Position numbers and translations under genes: made by a program
In this document: one piece after another, positions 16,790 through 25,252 of the stretch
Position numbering within the stretch: position 1 is the first letter of the stretch
Layout of the letters: each line of letters starts with the position of its first letter
The notes under the pieces: generated by a model
What the model saw: only the letters and a program-made list of their open reading frames with translations
Told to the model about the DNA's origin: nothing
The model's database searches: none
NCBI GenBank assembly: GCA_038214135.1
Contig: JBBQSD010000031.1
Coordinates: 1 to 52,044, forward strand
Direction of reading: 5' to 3'
Length of the DNA: 52,044 bases
DNA from: JANLSE01 sp038214135
Lineage (GTDB): Bacteria > Chloroflexota > Chloroflexia > Chloroflexales > Roseiflexaceae

Positions 16790-19240
16790 ATGCCGCCCGA
16801 CCTGACAACCAGCACGACTGATTCATCTGCCGATGCCACGGTAGCATTGCGCTTCCGCGATCTCTTTCGCCTGCACGCTGCCTTCCCACCCATTGCTGCT
16901 GCGATCATTGGCGCATTATTCGCCATACTTGTCTACCAAATCCCTGCGACCCATAGCGTCGATATTGGTGGCTATGATGCGGGCTATGTGCTTGGCTTCC
17001 ACGACCCAGATCGAGCTACATCTGCTGCACCTGCATACCTGGTCGGTTCAAATGGTATGGCCCGCTGGAGCCGTAGCGAATCCTATCTGATATTCCCTCA
17101 GGCTGGTTTGCCGGCCCAGATTAGATTACGGCTGCGTGGAAACCCCAACGCACAATCAACTCCGGTGACGATATTCATGAATGGTCTTGCCGCCGATCAC
17201 TTCAGCGTTGGTTCGGATTGGCAGGAACACACTATTCCGGTTACTGGCGGCCTGTTGAAATCCGATGATGTGCTGGTGACGATTCAAGCCCCGGCACTAC
17301 CGATTTCTGCTGAGGATTCGCGCCGTGTTGGTGTACTGCTTGATCAGGCAACCTACACAACTGACTCAGCACCGATCCTTCCATACCCATCTCAGGTGAT
17401 CTACGCAGCAATTGCGGCATGGTTACTATGGCTTTTGGTTGCTCCTGTGCTGCATGGCTCGCCTTGGTGGCCGTTTACACTTGGCCTTGTGCTACTGATG
17501 CTCGTATTCCTGTTCTGCTATCGTCTCCAGCCATTCTACCCATTCCCATTGCGCGGCCTGCTGCCAACAATATGCCTGGGCCTATTGGCAGTACTGATCA
17601 TTCGCCATGCCGCTGATCTGGTGCGTGTTCGCGCCCTGGCCAATTGGGTGGCGCTGCTTGGCATTGTGCTGTGGACGATTTTCATTCTAATCCTCGCCCA
17701 GGATCACCTGGTACTCTCGGTTCCAGGCGTCGAAAAGGATTTCCGAGTTTTCGCAACCCGCAGCACGCTTGATCAGATCTTCCACGCCGATGGCTTCTAT
17801 AATCTGGGCTACCCATTGCTGCTGTGGCTTGTGCAACCATTCAGTGAACGGAGTTCGTTTCTAGCAGCCCGATTGGTGGCGGCCTACTCGGCAGCATTGT
17901 TCCTACTGGCGTTCTGGTCAATCGCCAGCAGGCGGCTTGGATCTGGCTCGGCGCTTGTCGCAGTGGCAACCCTGGGGTTAAGCCCGTTTGTGGCTCAGTA
18001 TGCTCTGTATCTTGGCAGCGATATGCCATTTGCGGCACTCTGTGTACTGAGCCTGGCATTCCTGGATCGAATAGTCGATGATCAATACAAGCAGATCCAG
18101 CCGATGAAAAACCACTATTGGGCATGTGCGGCTGCGGGAATAATGGCTGGTCTGGCCTTTTTGGTGCGCCATCCAGGAATTGTGCTCGTGCTGGTTGGCT
18201 GGGTTATGCTGTTCATACAGCTCTGGCCCATGATGAAGGGACGCGCTATATCGCGTCCATACACAGCAGAACCGCACCTCTACACCATTATTGGCCGCCG
18301 GATCGCCATCTTCACAATTTGTTTTGCTATCGCAATAGTGCCGCAACTGGTCGTCAATCTGCGCGATACCGGGCAACTCTTCTATAACCAACAATCCAAG
18401 AATATCTGGTTGGCCGTGTTTGGCGATGGCGATTGGGGCCGCTGGAGTGAGGCAGCCAATACAATCACACTCACCGAGGTCTTTCTGCAAGATCCGCCTC
18501 GTTTCTGGGTCAATGTTTCTGGCAATCTGCGCGCCTTTATCGGCACTGGTGCCGAGGATACAAGCGAATTTGGGCGGGCGATTCAACTGCGTCTGCTCGG
18601 TTTCCCGGCCAATTGGCTGGCAGTAGCAGGGTTATGTGGCTGGTTATGGCTCCTGGTTCAACGGCGCAGGGCTGCACTGGCGCACATTCCGATCACGCTG
18701 CTGATCTGGAGTATGCTCTACATTCCAGCAATTGCGATTGGTTTTGCGCTGCCACGCTTCTTCTTGCCGATTGCACCGCTGTATGCACTGGCCGCCGCCT
18801 GGGCGCTTGCTCAAGTTGCTGGGCGTTCTGGTGGTGCGCGTCTACATATGGGCCTGGCAATCATCCTGATCTGGCTGCTATGGGGCAGCGCGGGCGGTGG
18901 CGCGGCCTATGTGCTGCGGGATGCCGATCCAGGCGATCCTGCACCAGGCCAGCCTGCTGCAACGCTTGCAATGGCACGCTTGGCCCTGGGTACACTTGCG
19001 CCTGGTGAGCGATTGTTGGTGCGGGTGCCATTGGACGATGAGGCCGGGTTGGCGCTGGCCAAATATTCAGCAATCAGCCACCGAGCCATTGCTCCCCCTA
19101 CAACTGATGATCCACCTGCATTGCGGGCATCTGGTGCAACACTACTGATCTGGTCGGAACGCCTCGGTGCACCACCATCAATTGGCCCAGCGATTGGGCA
19201 ATCCGGGCCGTATACGTTGTACAGAATTGATCGACCATGA
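16790..19240 (+). CDS. Polytopic membrane glycosyltransferase, GT39/ArnT-like
   Basis: 816 residues from MPPDLTTSTT, with AAGGA five bases upstream. After one membrane segment an extracytoplasmic beta-rich insertion of about 200 residues follows, then a polytopic region with about a dozen hydrophobic helices. The acidic loop VEKDFRVFATRSTLDQIFHADGF between early helices occupies the place of the catalytic acidic residue in lipid-linked GT-C enzymes. Such enzymes transfer sugars from polyprenyl phosphate donors on the outer face of the membrane. The TGA overlaps the ATG of the next gene by four bases (ATGA), so the two are translationally coupled. Substrate unknown. Confidence 0.85.
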   Translation: MPPDLTTSTTDSSADATVALRFRDLFRLHAAFPPIAAAIIGALFAILVYQIPATHSVDIGGYDAGYVLGFHDPDRATSAAPAYLVGSNGMARWSRSESYLIFPQAGLPAQIRLRLRGNPNAQSTPVTIFMNGLAADHFSVGSDWQEHTIPVTGGLLKSDDVLVTIQAPALPISAEDSRRVGVLLDQATYTTDSAPILPYPSQVIYAAIAAWLLWLLVAPVLHGSPWWPFTLGLVLLMLVFLFCYRLQPFYPFPLRGLLPTICLGLLAVLIIRHAADLVRVRALANWVALLGIVLWTIFILILAQDHLVLSVPGVEKDFRVFATRSTLDQIFHADGFYNLGYPLLLWLVQPFSERSSFLAARLVAAYSAALFLLAFWSIASRRLGSGSALVAVATLGLSPFVAQYALYLGSDMPFAALCVLSLAFLDRIVDDQYKQIQPMKNHYWACAAAGIMAGLAFLVRHPGIVLVLVGWVMLFIQLWPMMKGRAISRPYTAEPHLYTIIGRRIAIFTICFAIAIVPQLVVNLRDTGQLFYNQQSKNIWLAVFGDGDWGRWSEAANTITLTEVFLQDPPRFWVNVSGNLRAFIGTGAEDTSEFGRAIQLRLLGFPANWLAVAGLCGWLWLLVQRRRAALAHIPITLLIWSMLYIPAIAIGFALPRFFLPIAPLYALAAAWALAQVAGRSGGARLHMGLAIILIWLLWGSAGGGAAYVLRDADPGDPAPGQPAATLAMARLALGTLAPGERLLVRVPLDDEAGLALAKYSAISHRAIAPPTTDDPPALRASGATLLIWSERLGAPPSIGPAIGQSGPYTLYRIDRP

Positions 19241-21348
19241 ATTGGAAGAGTTGGAATCGTTCGCTGCTGAAACACCCATATGTTCTGCTTGCGCTGATAA
19301 TCGTGTTGGGTATTGGCCTGCGGCTATGGATGATTTCGATCAGCCCGCTTGATCCGCGTTTTTCGAATGCCGATGATGGCGATTACTATCGGCGGGCATT
19401 GCGGCTGGCGGTGACGGGCCAGTATCTCGATGATTCCTGGCTGATTCGGCCACCATTGCATGTGTTCTTTTTCGCCATCTGGTTGCGGCTCGCGCTCCTG
19501 CTCGGCTTGCCACAGTATGGAGTCCTGGTTGTGCAACTGGCCCAAACCGTTGTGGCAGCGCTGACGATCCTGGCTGGTTATGCTTTGGCGCAACGTATGT
19601 TCCGCAGCACGGCTGCTGGCCTGTGGTTTGCAGGGTTTCTGGCGTTCTGGTATTCCTTTGTTGAACAACCGACCGTGCTGTTCAGCGAACTGATCTATCT
19701 GGCATTGTTTACCACTCATTTCTGGCTGCTGCTGCGCTTCGATGATACCCACTCGCGGCGCGATCTACTGCTCAGCGGCATCTTGCTTGGCATGGCATCG
19801 CTAACACGTTCCCCTGCACTCTATTCGCTGGCCTTTGTTGGGCTATGGTTTGCCATCCGGCCAATAGCGAATATGCGGCTGTGGTCGGTCAAACGCTGGT
19901 CGTTGATCATTGGCCGCTGGTCGCTGGTTGCGATTGGCTGCCTGGTGATTGTGCTACCCTGGACGATCCGCAATTATGTTGTGTATCAGAAACTCATTCC
20001 GGTCGATACACTCGGCCAGATCAATCTGTGGCTCGATCTGGATAGAGTCAGCCAGCGCAATGCCAATATCGAGACGTTGCGTGGCCTGCCGCAGGCAGAT
20101 CGAGCAGGCTATGCACTAGAACAGGCACGCGCAATTCTGGCTGATGATCCACTGCGGCCATTTCAGAGTACCTGGCCAACCTTTCAACACATCTGGAAGG
20201 CCCAGTTTGTTGAGGATTTCTTTGTCAAACAGAGCTTTTTTACGCGCCCATTGCGCGAAACGGCTTGGCTTGGTTTGGCTGGTGATCTCATGTGGTTTGT
20301 GTTCATGCTGGCTGGGCTGGCTGGCCTAGCCGGGCCACCACGCGAAGGGCTACACACACGATTGTTCATGCTGGCCTGGCTTGGCTATTCGTTTGTTACC
20401 GTGCTTGTCTTTCATGTCGAACCACGCTATCTGCTGCCAATCTGGATGCTGATCGGGCTTTCGGGGGCCGGTTGGCTGGCCAAATTGCGCGAAGCGGCCA
20501 ACATCCGCTCATGGTATCGCATCCCACAACTGATTGTCGTCGGCACATTTCTGGTGCTGGTGGTGAGTTATCGGGATTACCCACAGATTATTGTGGCGGG
20601 CATGGCCCGTGAGCGCGGCTATATACCTGGTGAGCAGGCCTACCGAGCCAATGATTATAGCGCTGCCGAAGCTGGCTTCCGGGCAGCCCTTGTCGCCCAG
20701 CCGAATTTTGTGGATGCACAGGTCGCCCTGGCATTATCGCTTGGCGCGCAGAATCGCCGCGATGAGGCACTGGCTGTACTCGTGCGTGGCTCATCGCGGC
20801 GGGCCGAGCTGGCCTATGGGTCATTGATGCGCGATTCCGGCGATCTGGATCAGGCTCGCACTATACTGGCGCGCTTCGAATCAATAGCTGGCGAGGATGT
20901 GCAAACCTGGGCTATCGAATGGCTACGCCCACCACCAACAACCAGGGTTATCGTTGGCGATGGGTTGGCTCTTGGCTATATTCGTGGATTTCTGGAAGCC
21001 GAGCAAAGCCCAGTTGGCAATTTTCGTTGGTTAGCAGGCCAGGGTAGTGTCTCATTGCCCCTGCCTACGCCACTCGGCCAGGGTGCGACAATTGGGTTAC
21101 GGCTGAATGGTGGGCAGCCAGGAATAACGCCACTGAGCGTACAAATCGGCGATGGGCCAGTTCAGATACTACCGGTTCAGCATGGCCAATGGCGCAGCTA
21201 CCGCCTAAGTGTTCCGCCTCAGTTCGTTGGCAGCACACGTCTGATTATTCATCTGAGTGCGCCGACATTTGTGCCAGCACTGGAAAACCCAGCAAGCACC
21301 GATGCCCGCGCCCTCAGCCTGATGATCAGCGAAGTTCGGGTACAATAG
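19237..21348 (+). CDS. GT39/ArnT-like membrane glycosyltransferase with TPR-like C-terminal region
   Basis: 703 residues. The N-terminal 450 residues are a polytopic GT-C enzyme with the acidic first loop RFSNADDGDYYRRALRLA and a long series of membrane helices. A TPR-like pair of helices follows (about 460-540: YRANDYSAAEAGFRAALVAQ, then VDAQVALALSLGAQNRRDEA). The end is a beta-rich domain of about 130 residues similar in style to the N-terminal insertion of the preceding protein. The two genes overlap by four bases and probably act on the same glycan or glycolipid. The TPR-like region in an external position is unusual and may recruit partners. Confidence 0.85.
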   Translation: MNWKSWNRSLLKHPYVLLALIIVLGIGLRLWMISISPLDPRFSNADDGDYYRRALRLAVTGQYLDDSWLIRPPLHVFFFAIWLRLALLLGLPQYGVLVVQLAQTVVAALTILAGYALAQRMFRSTAAGLWFAGFLAFWYSFVEQPTVLFSELIYLALFTTHFWLLLRFDDTHSRRDLLLSGILLGMASLTRSPALYSLAFVGLWFAIRPIANMRLWSVKRWSLIIGRWSLVAIGCLVIVLPWTIRNYVVYQKLIPVDTLGQINLWLDLDRVSQRNANIETLRGLPQADRAGYALEQARAILADDPLRPFQSTWPTFQHIWKAQFVEDFFVKQSFFTRPLRETAWLGLAGDLMWFVFMLAGLAGLAGPPREGLHTRLFMLAWLGYSFVTVLVFHVEPRYLLPIWMLIGLSGAGWLAKLREAANIRSWYRIPQLIVVGTFLVLVVSYRDYPQIIVAGMARERGYIPGEQAYRANDYSAAEAGFRAALVAQPNFVDAQVALALSLGAQNRRDEALAVLVRGSSRRAELAYGSLMRDSGDLDQARTILARFESIAGEDVQTWAIEWLRPPPTTRVIVGDGLALGYIRGFLEAEQSPVGNFRWLAGQGSVSLPLPTPLGQGATIGLRLNGGQPGITPLSVQIGDGPVQILPVQHGQWRSYRLSVPPQFVGSTRLIIHLSAPTFVPALENPASTDARALSLMISEVRVQ

Positions 21349-21353
21349 GAAAG

Positions 21354-21634
21354 GCATGAGCGCAAAGCGAGGTTTGGGGGCGCAGCCCCAAGAAAAACTC
21401 CCTCTCATTCATATTCGGCATGTGCGCAAGCGCAAAGTGGGGTTTGGGGGCGCAGCCCCAAGAAAAACTCCCTTCTCATTCATATTCGGCATGTGCGCGA
21501 GTGCAAAGCGGGGTTTGGGGGGCGCAGCCCCCGAGAAAAACTCCCCTCTCATTCATATTCGGCATGTGCGCGAGTGCAAAGCGGGATTTGGGGGGCGCAG
21601 CCCCCGAGAAAAACTCCCTTCTTATTCATATTCG
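21354..21634. repeat. Four tandem copies of a 64-73-bp repeat
   Basis: Units begin at 21354, 21418, 21489 and 21562 with gcatg(a/t)gcgc and end in attcatattcg. Each contains a gggggcgcagcccc hairpin followed by aagaaaaactccc or gagaaaaactccc. The copies differ by small changes (ccca/cccg, one extra g). It fills the gap between the glycosyltransferase stop and thrH. Short open frames across it in all three frames are translation of the repeat, not genes. Confidence 0.95.
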
Positions 21635-21673
21635 ATAGAATATTTCTATCAATAAAGAACAGCGAAGCCAATA

Positions 21674-22282
21674 ATGAAACGGCCAACAATCATAGCTTCC
21701 GATCTTGAGGGCGTTCTGGTGCCCGAGATCTGGATCGCGGTCGCAGAAAAGACCGGCATTGCAGCATTGCGGCGCACAACCCGCGATGAGCCGGATTATG
21801 ATCTGCTGATGCACCAGCGAATGGCGATCCTGCGCGAACACGGCCTCGCCCTGCACGATATTCAACAGGTGATCGCCACGCTCGAGCCACTGCCTGGTGC
21901 CGCAGAATTTCTGGCATGGGCTCGTACGCAGGCTCAGGTGATCATTCTTTCGGATACCTTCTATGAATTTGCCATGCCACTCATGGCCAAGCTTGGCCTG
22001 CCAACCCTGTTCTGCCATACGCTTGCGGTCGATGACAAAGGCATGCTGGCGGGCTACACATTGCGCCAGCCCGATAGTAAACGCCAGGCAGTCATCGCGT
22101 TTCAGTCGCTACGCTTCCGCGTCATCGCAATGGGCGATTCATACAATGATCTGAGCATGTTAGGCGCAGCCGACCATGGGATTCTGTTCTGCCCGCCAGC
22201 CAATGTGGTGGCAGAATTTCCTCAGTTTCCGGCATTGTATGAGTATACAGAGCTGCGTAAGCGGCTGGAGCAGATCCTTTGA
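21674..22282 (+). CDS. thrH: Phosphoserine phosphatase / homoserine phosphotransferase
   Basis: 202 residues, a full-length match in memory to ThrH of Pseudomonas: SDLEGVLVPEIWIAVAEKTG, TRDEPDYDLLMHQRM, VIILSDTFYEFAMPLM, AMGDSYNDLSMLGAADHGIL and EFPQFPALYEY. It is an HAD-superfamily enzyme that hydrolyses phosphoserine and can transfer the phosphate to homoserine. The nucleophile loop reads DLEG, as in ThrH, where Glu replaces the usual second Asp (DxD) of the HAD loop. Together with serC (12616) it can complete serine synthesis. The ribosome site is weak. The gene is surrounded by repeats and glycosyltransferase genes with no obvious link. Confidence 0.95.
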   Translation: MKRPTIIASDLEGVLVPEIWIAVAEKTGIAALRRTTRDEPDYDLLMHQRMAILREHGLALHDIQQVIATLEPLPGAAEFLAWARTQAQVIILSDTFYEFAMPLMAKLGLPTLFCHTLAVDDKGMLAGYTLRQPDSKRQAVIAFQSLRFRVIAMGDSYNDLSMLGAADHGILFCPPANVVAEFPQFPALYEYTELRKRLEQIL

Positions 22283-22501
22283 ATTGAGGTGCGGCGTATA
22301 TTTCGGGTGGCATCTACCATGGAACCTCATGCGTATGGGCTGGCCCATGTGTCGGCCCACGCTGATCCACAATCGAGGGCGGACACATGGGTCCGCACCC
22401 CACCCATTCTGAAACAATACGTCGCACTCTCTGGGTTGTAAGTACTCCAGTACACTGTTTCAGAGTTTATGCAACGCATACATAATACATAAAGGAAATC
22501 T
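22283..22501. repeat. Intergenic region with a gcggaca/tgtccgc-type inverted repeat
   Basis: No gene seen in about 220 bp. Around 22322-22405 there are self-complementary segments tgggctggcccatgtgtcgg and gcggacacatgggtccgc. The second has arms gcggac/gtccgc around acatgg. The region just before the next gene is AT-rich (cgcatacataatacataaag) and could hold a promoter, but no good -35/-10 pair stands out. Confidence 0.6.
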
Positions 22502-23428
22502 ATGATTGAACTTGATGATGAACCAATGCTTGCAACTGATCGCCAATGGCCGTTCAGTGTCAGCGTGATCATTCCGGCTCGCAATGAATCGCATGCAATC
22601 GGTACGGTTGTTCGTGGCGTACTGGAACAGTGCCCCGATGCCGAGGTGATTGTTGTCGATGATGCCTCAACCGATGACACGCCCATGCAGGCAGAACTGG
22701 CTGGCGCACGTGTCATTCGGCGGCCCTACAATATCGGCAATGGTGCTGGTGTCAAAACGGGCGTCCGCGCCGCAACCGGCGATGTGGTGGTCGTCGTCGA
22801 TGCCGATGGTCAACACAATCCCGCCGATATTGGGCGGCTGCTTCAGTATATCGGCGCATACGATATGGTGATTGGTGCGCGGGATCGAACCGGGCAGCAG
22901 AACACATTCCGCTGGCTTGGCAATTCGTTACTCAATTGGCTTGGCAGCTACGTGGCCGGAATGCCAATGGAAGATCTGACATCGGGATTTCGGGCGATGC
23001 GCCGTTCGATCATGCTCGAATTCGTATCGCTGTTGCCAAATCAGTTCTCCTGGCCAACAACCAGTGCGATGGCGTTTGCCAAAGCTGGCTACCATATTAA
23101 GTTCGAGCCGATTCAGATGCGGCCACGGGCTGGCGGGCGATCCTCGCAACGGCTGATGAAGAACTTCTTCAAATTTCTGATGATTATCTTCAAGATCGTT
23201 TCGCTGTTTGCGCCATTGCGCGTCTATACACCGGTCGCATTGGCAATGTTTGCGCTTGGGCTGCTGTCATTCTTGCTTGGGTTCTTCTTTGGCCCAGAAC
23301 CATTACGCCTGAAAATACCTGGATCATCGGTAATGCTGTTCACCGGCAGCCTGATCGTGTTTATGTTTGGCATGTTGGCCGAGCAGATTGCCAACCTATG
23401 GTTTAAGGGGCAAAATCGCGATGGGTAA
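22502..23428 (+). CDS. Glycosyltransferase family 2, polyprenyl-phosphate sugar synthase type
   Basis: 308 residues. The GT-A fold starts with SVSVIIPARNESHAIGTVVR, then EVIVVDDASTDDT, the metal-binding DADGQ in VVVVDADGQHNPADIG, and MPMEDLTSGFRAMRRS. Two membrane helices close the protein (about 240-300). This is the dolichyl/undecaprenyl-phosphate mannose or glucose synthase type, which makes the lipid-linked sugar donor used by GT39-type enzymes such as the two encoded upstream. AAAGGA precedes the ATG. Its stop overlaps the next start by eight bases. Confidence 0.92.
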   Translation: MIELDDEPMLATDRQWPFSVSVIIPARNESHAIGTVVRGVLEQCPDAEVIVVDDASTDDTPMQAELAGARVIRRPYNIGNGAGVKTGVRAATGDVVVVVDADGQHNPADIGRLLQYIGAYDMVIGARDRTGQQNTFRWLGNSLLNWLGSYVAGMPMEDLTSGFRAMRRSIMLEFVSLLPNQFSWPTTSAMAFAKAGYHIKFEPIQMRPRAGGRSSQRLMKNFFKFLMIIFKIVSLFAPLRVYTPVALAMFALGLLSFLLGFFFGPEPLRLKIPGSSVMLFTGSLIVFMFGMLAEQIANLWFKGQNRDG

Positions 23429-24416
23429 ATACGCCCGCTGGGCGGTACGGCTGATCGGCCCGCTGCTGCTTATTTTCTTCCTCTGGCGCAGCGATCCAGT
23501 CGCATTGCTGGCCAATATCCGCAGCCTGACGCTCTGGCCATTGTTGCTTTCGATGGCATTACTGCCAATTTTTGTGGTAATCAAATCCTGGCGTTGGAAT
23601 CTGGTGATGCGTGAGCTTGGCATGCAGCCACCACCACTGGGCTACACATTCATTCTGTATACCATTGGCCTGTATGTCGGCGGCGTGACGCCAGGGCAAT
23701 CGGGGGATTTTATCAAGGGCTGGTATTTGCGTGAGCGAGGCCAAGCACTGGCACCAGCATTATTCAGTATCGTTATTGATCGGCTGTTTGATTTCGCCAT
23801 TATGGCATTGCTGGCTGTCTTTGGCCTGATCGTGATGGTCGATGTCTTCCCGGTTGCGATGCAGGCCCCATTGCGTACAGCTACCATCGCCTTTGCCGCT
23901 ATGATCTTCATTCTGACACCATTGCTGATGGCACGCCGCCCACGCGAATTAATCTTTTCGTGGCTGATACCAGTGCTACCAAGCAGGATTCGTGCAGGTG
24001 TCGAACGGGTGCGTGGGCAGTTTGCAGCGCTGAGTTTGCGCCCAGGGCCGCTGGCCGGGCTGCTGATCGCCTCGATTGGTTCGGCAATCTCAACACTGCT
24101 GCGGGTTGGGTTGTTATATATGACAATGCCACTCGACCGGATTCCGCTCACGGCGATCATTGGCTCAACGGCACTCATTGCGATTCTACAGGCGCTGCCG
24201 ATCTCATTCTCCGGTGTTGGCGTCCGTGATGCCGTGCTTGTCGCACTGTTGCAACGCTATGGCTATTCGCCAGAACAGGCATTGCTGCTCTCGGCCCAAT
24301 TTCTGATTATCAACCTAGAACATATCGTACTTGGGTTTCTTGTCTCGTTGCGCTATCCGCTGCGTGGCGGCCAAAGCACAGATGGTGATGCCGATACGGT
24401 GGCGGGGGGATTGTAA
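23421..24416 (+). CDS. Lysylphosphatidylglycerol synthase TM-region / YbhN-AglD-like membrane protein
   Basis: 331 residues from MGKYARWAVRLIGP, starting inside the end of the GT2 gene (8-bp overlap, AAGGGG ten bases upstream). Eight or so membrane helices. Family hallmarks include YTIGLYVGGVTPGQSGDFIKGWYL in the first third and LPISFSGVGVRDAVLVALLQ plus QALLLSAQFLIINLEHIVLG near the end. Proteins of this type accompany GT2 enzymes in archaea and bacteria and are thought to help move or modify lipid-linked sugars. The coupling to the GT2 gene supports a shared pathway. The exact reaction is unknown. Confidence 0.9.
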   Translation: MGKYARWAVRLIGPLLLIFFLWRSDPVALLANIRSLTLWPLLLSMALLPIFVVIKSWRWNLVMRELGMQPPPLGYTFILYTIGLYVGGVTPGQSGDFIKGWYLRERGQALAPALFSIVIDRLFDFAIMALLAVFGLIVMVDVFPVAMQAPLRTATIAFAAMIFILTPLLMARRPRELIFSWLIPVLPSRIRAGVERVRGQFAALSLRPGPLAGLLIASIGSAISTLLRVGLLYMTMPLDRIPLTAIIGSTALIAILQALPISFSGVGVRDAVLVALLQRYGYSPEQALLLSAQFLIINLEHIVLGFLVSLRYPLRGGQSTDGDADTVAGGL

Positions 24417-24455
24417 GAGCGCAGCAGCACAGAATGCCACGAAAACCGTAAGTAA

Positions 24456-24513
24456 GGGCGCAGCAGCATAACTCTTGAGACGCATTCGCATATGTCAGGC
24501 GGCTGCTGCGCCC
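24456..24513. repeat. 12-bp inverted repeat downstream of the glycan block
   Basis: gggcgcagcagc (24456-24467) pairs perfectly with gctgctgcgccc (24502-24513) across a 34-base loop that includes an AT-rich stretch. A related agcgcagcagcaca lies at 24418-24431 directly after the stop. It could form a hairpin at the end of the transcript. Confidence 0.75.
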
Positions 24514-24563
24514 CTGCTTTGATCGATCAGCCACCCTGCCAATAATATAATAAGAGGCTCTCT

Positions 24564-24947
24564 ATGCGATTATGTGCATTATTTTGTATCTTTGCCCTTG
24601 TATTGGTTGGTTGCACCCAGGCAACAACCCGCCAGAAACAGACCGTCGATGGGGTGACGATCTTTCTGGAGAATCCCGAGAATATTTCATTAAGCCGTGA
24701 GGTGGAAGTGTTCGTAACGCTCGTTGCCGCAGATGAACGAGTAATCAATAATGCGACTGTCACCCTCGATCTCGATATGCCAGACATGCCAATGGGCCAG
24801 AATCGGCCACTCGCCGATCCACTAGGCGGCGGACGCTATCGCATTCGTACAACCTACACAATGGTCGGCACATGGAAAACAACCGTTATCGCAAAGATCG
24901 GTGAGAAGGAATACCGTGCAACCTTTGATCAAAAGGTGACGGACTAG
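24564..24947 (+). CDS. YtkA-like lipoprotein
   Basis: 127 residues. A lipoprotein signal peptide ends in the lipobox LVGC (Cys17), so it should be anchored to the outside of the cytoplasmic membrane. The rest matches the YtkA-like fold: VEVFVTLVAADERVINNATV, DLDMPDMPMGQNRP, then GGGRYRIRTTYTMVGTWKTT. Related domains occur beside copper and cytochrome oxidase assembly proteins, and the MPDMPM methionines recall metal-site chemistry, but no such partner is nearby. AGAGG lies six bases before the ATG. Confidence 0.85.
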   Translation: MRLCALFCIFALVLVGCTQATTRQKQTVDGVTIFLENPENISLSREVEVFVTLVAADERVINNATVTLDLDMPDMPMGQNRPLADPLGGGRYRIRTTYTMVGTWKTTVIAKIGEKEYRATFDQKVTD

Positions 24948-25252
24948 AACCAGGAGTCATCAGCGACGCGACATATGAACATTGAGGAAATAATTGGGGA
25001 TATGGCATTGCACATCCATCCGCAGGCTGAAGCCTGCGGCAAAGGGATGGTTGCCCAGCGCGTGGTGTTGCTCCTAGCCGCGTGGTGTTGCTCCTAGCCG
25101 CGTGGCTTCAGCCCGCGGGGGAGGGGGCGAGGACAATACCCGATGAAAAGGTAAAGATCCATTAGTCGCCCGACAAAAGTTAGAAGAGGTGTGCCGATTA
25201 TCCTTGGCGAGAGGCTTCCAGCGCAATATTCTGACTCCTGACTCCTGATTAC
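24948..25252. repeat. Intergenic region with mixed small repeats
   Basis: About 305 bp between convergent genes with no gene seen. A perfect palindrome of ccgcaggct/agcctgcgg occupies 25020-25039. The 20-bp sequence cgtggtgttgctcctagccg is repeated head to tail at 25061-25080 and 25081-25100, leading into cgtggcttcagcccgcggg. The right end (25232-25250) carries the tgactcctgactcctgatt repeat immediately before the histidine kinase stop. Confidence 0.85.

Noticed and set aside
21356..21708. Overlapping open frames of 71-99 codons
   Set aside because: They are the tandem repeat translated in all three frames (RGLGAQPQEK and similar), with no ribosome sites.
24546..24551. TATAAT box before the YtkA-like gene
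   Set aside because: It is only about 12 bases before the start codon and no -35 sits at a suitable distance; the AT-rich word overlaps the ribosome site area.
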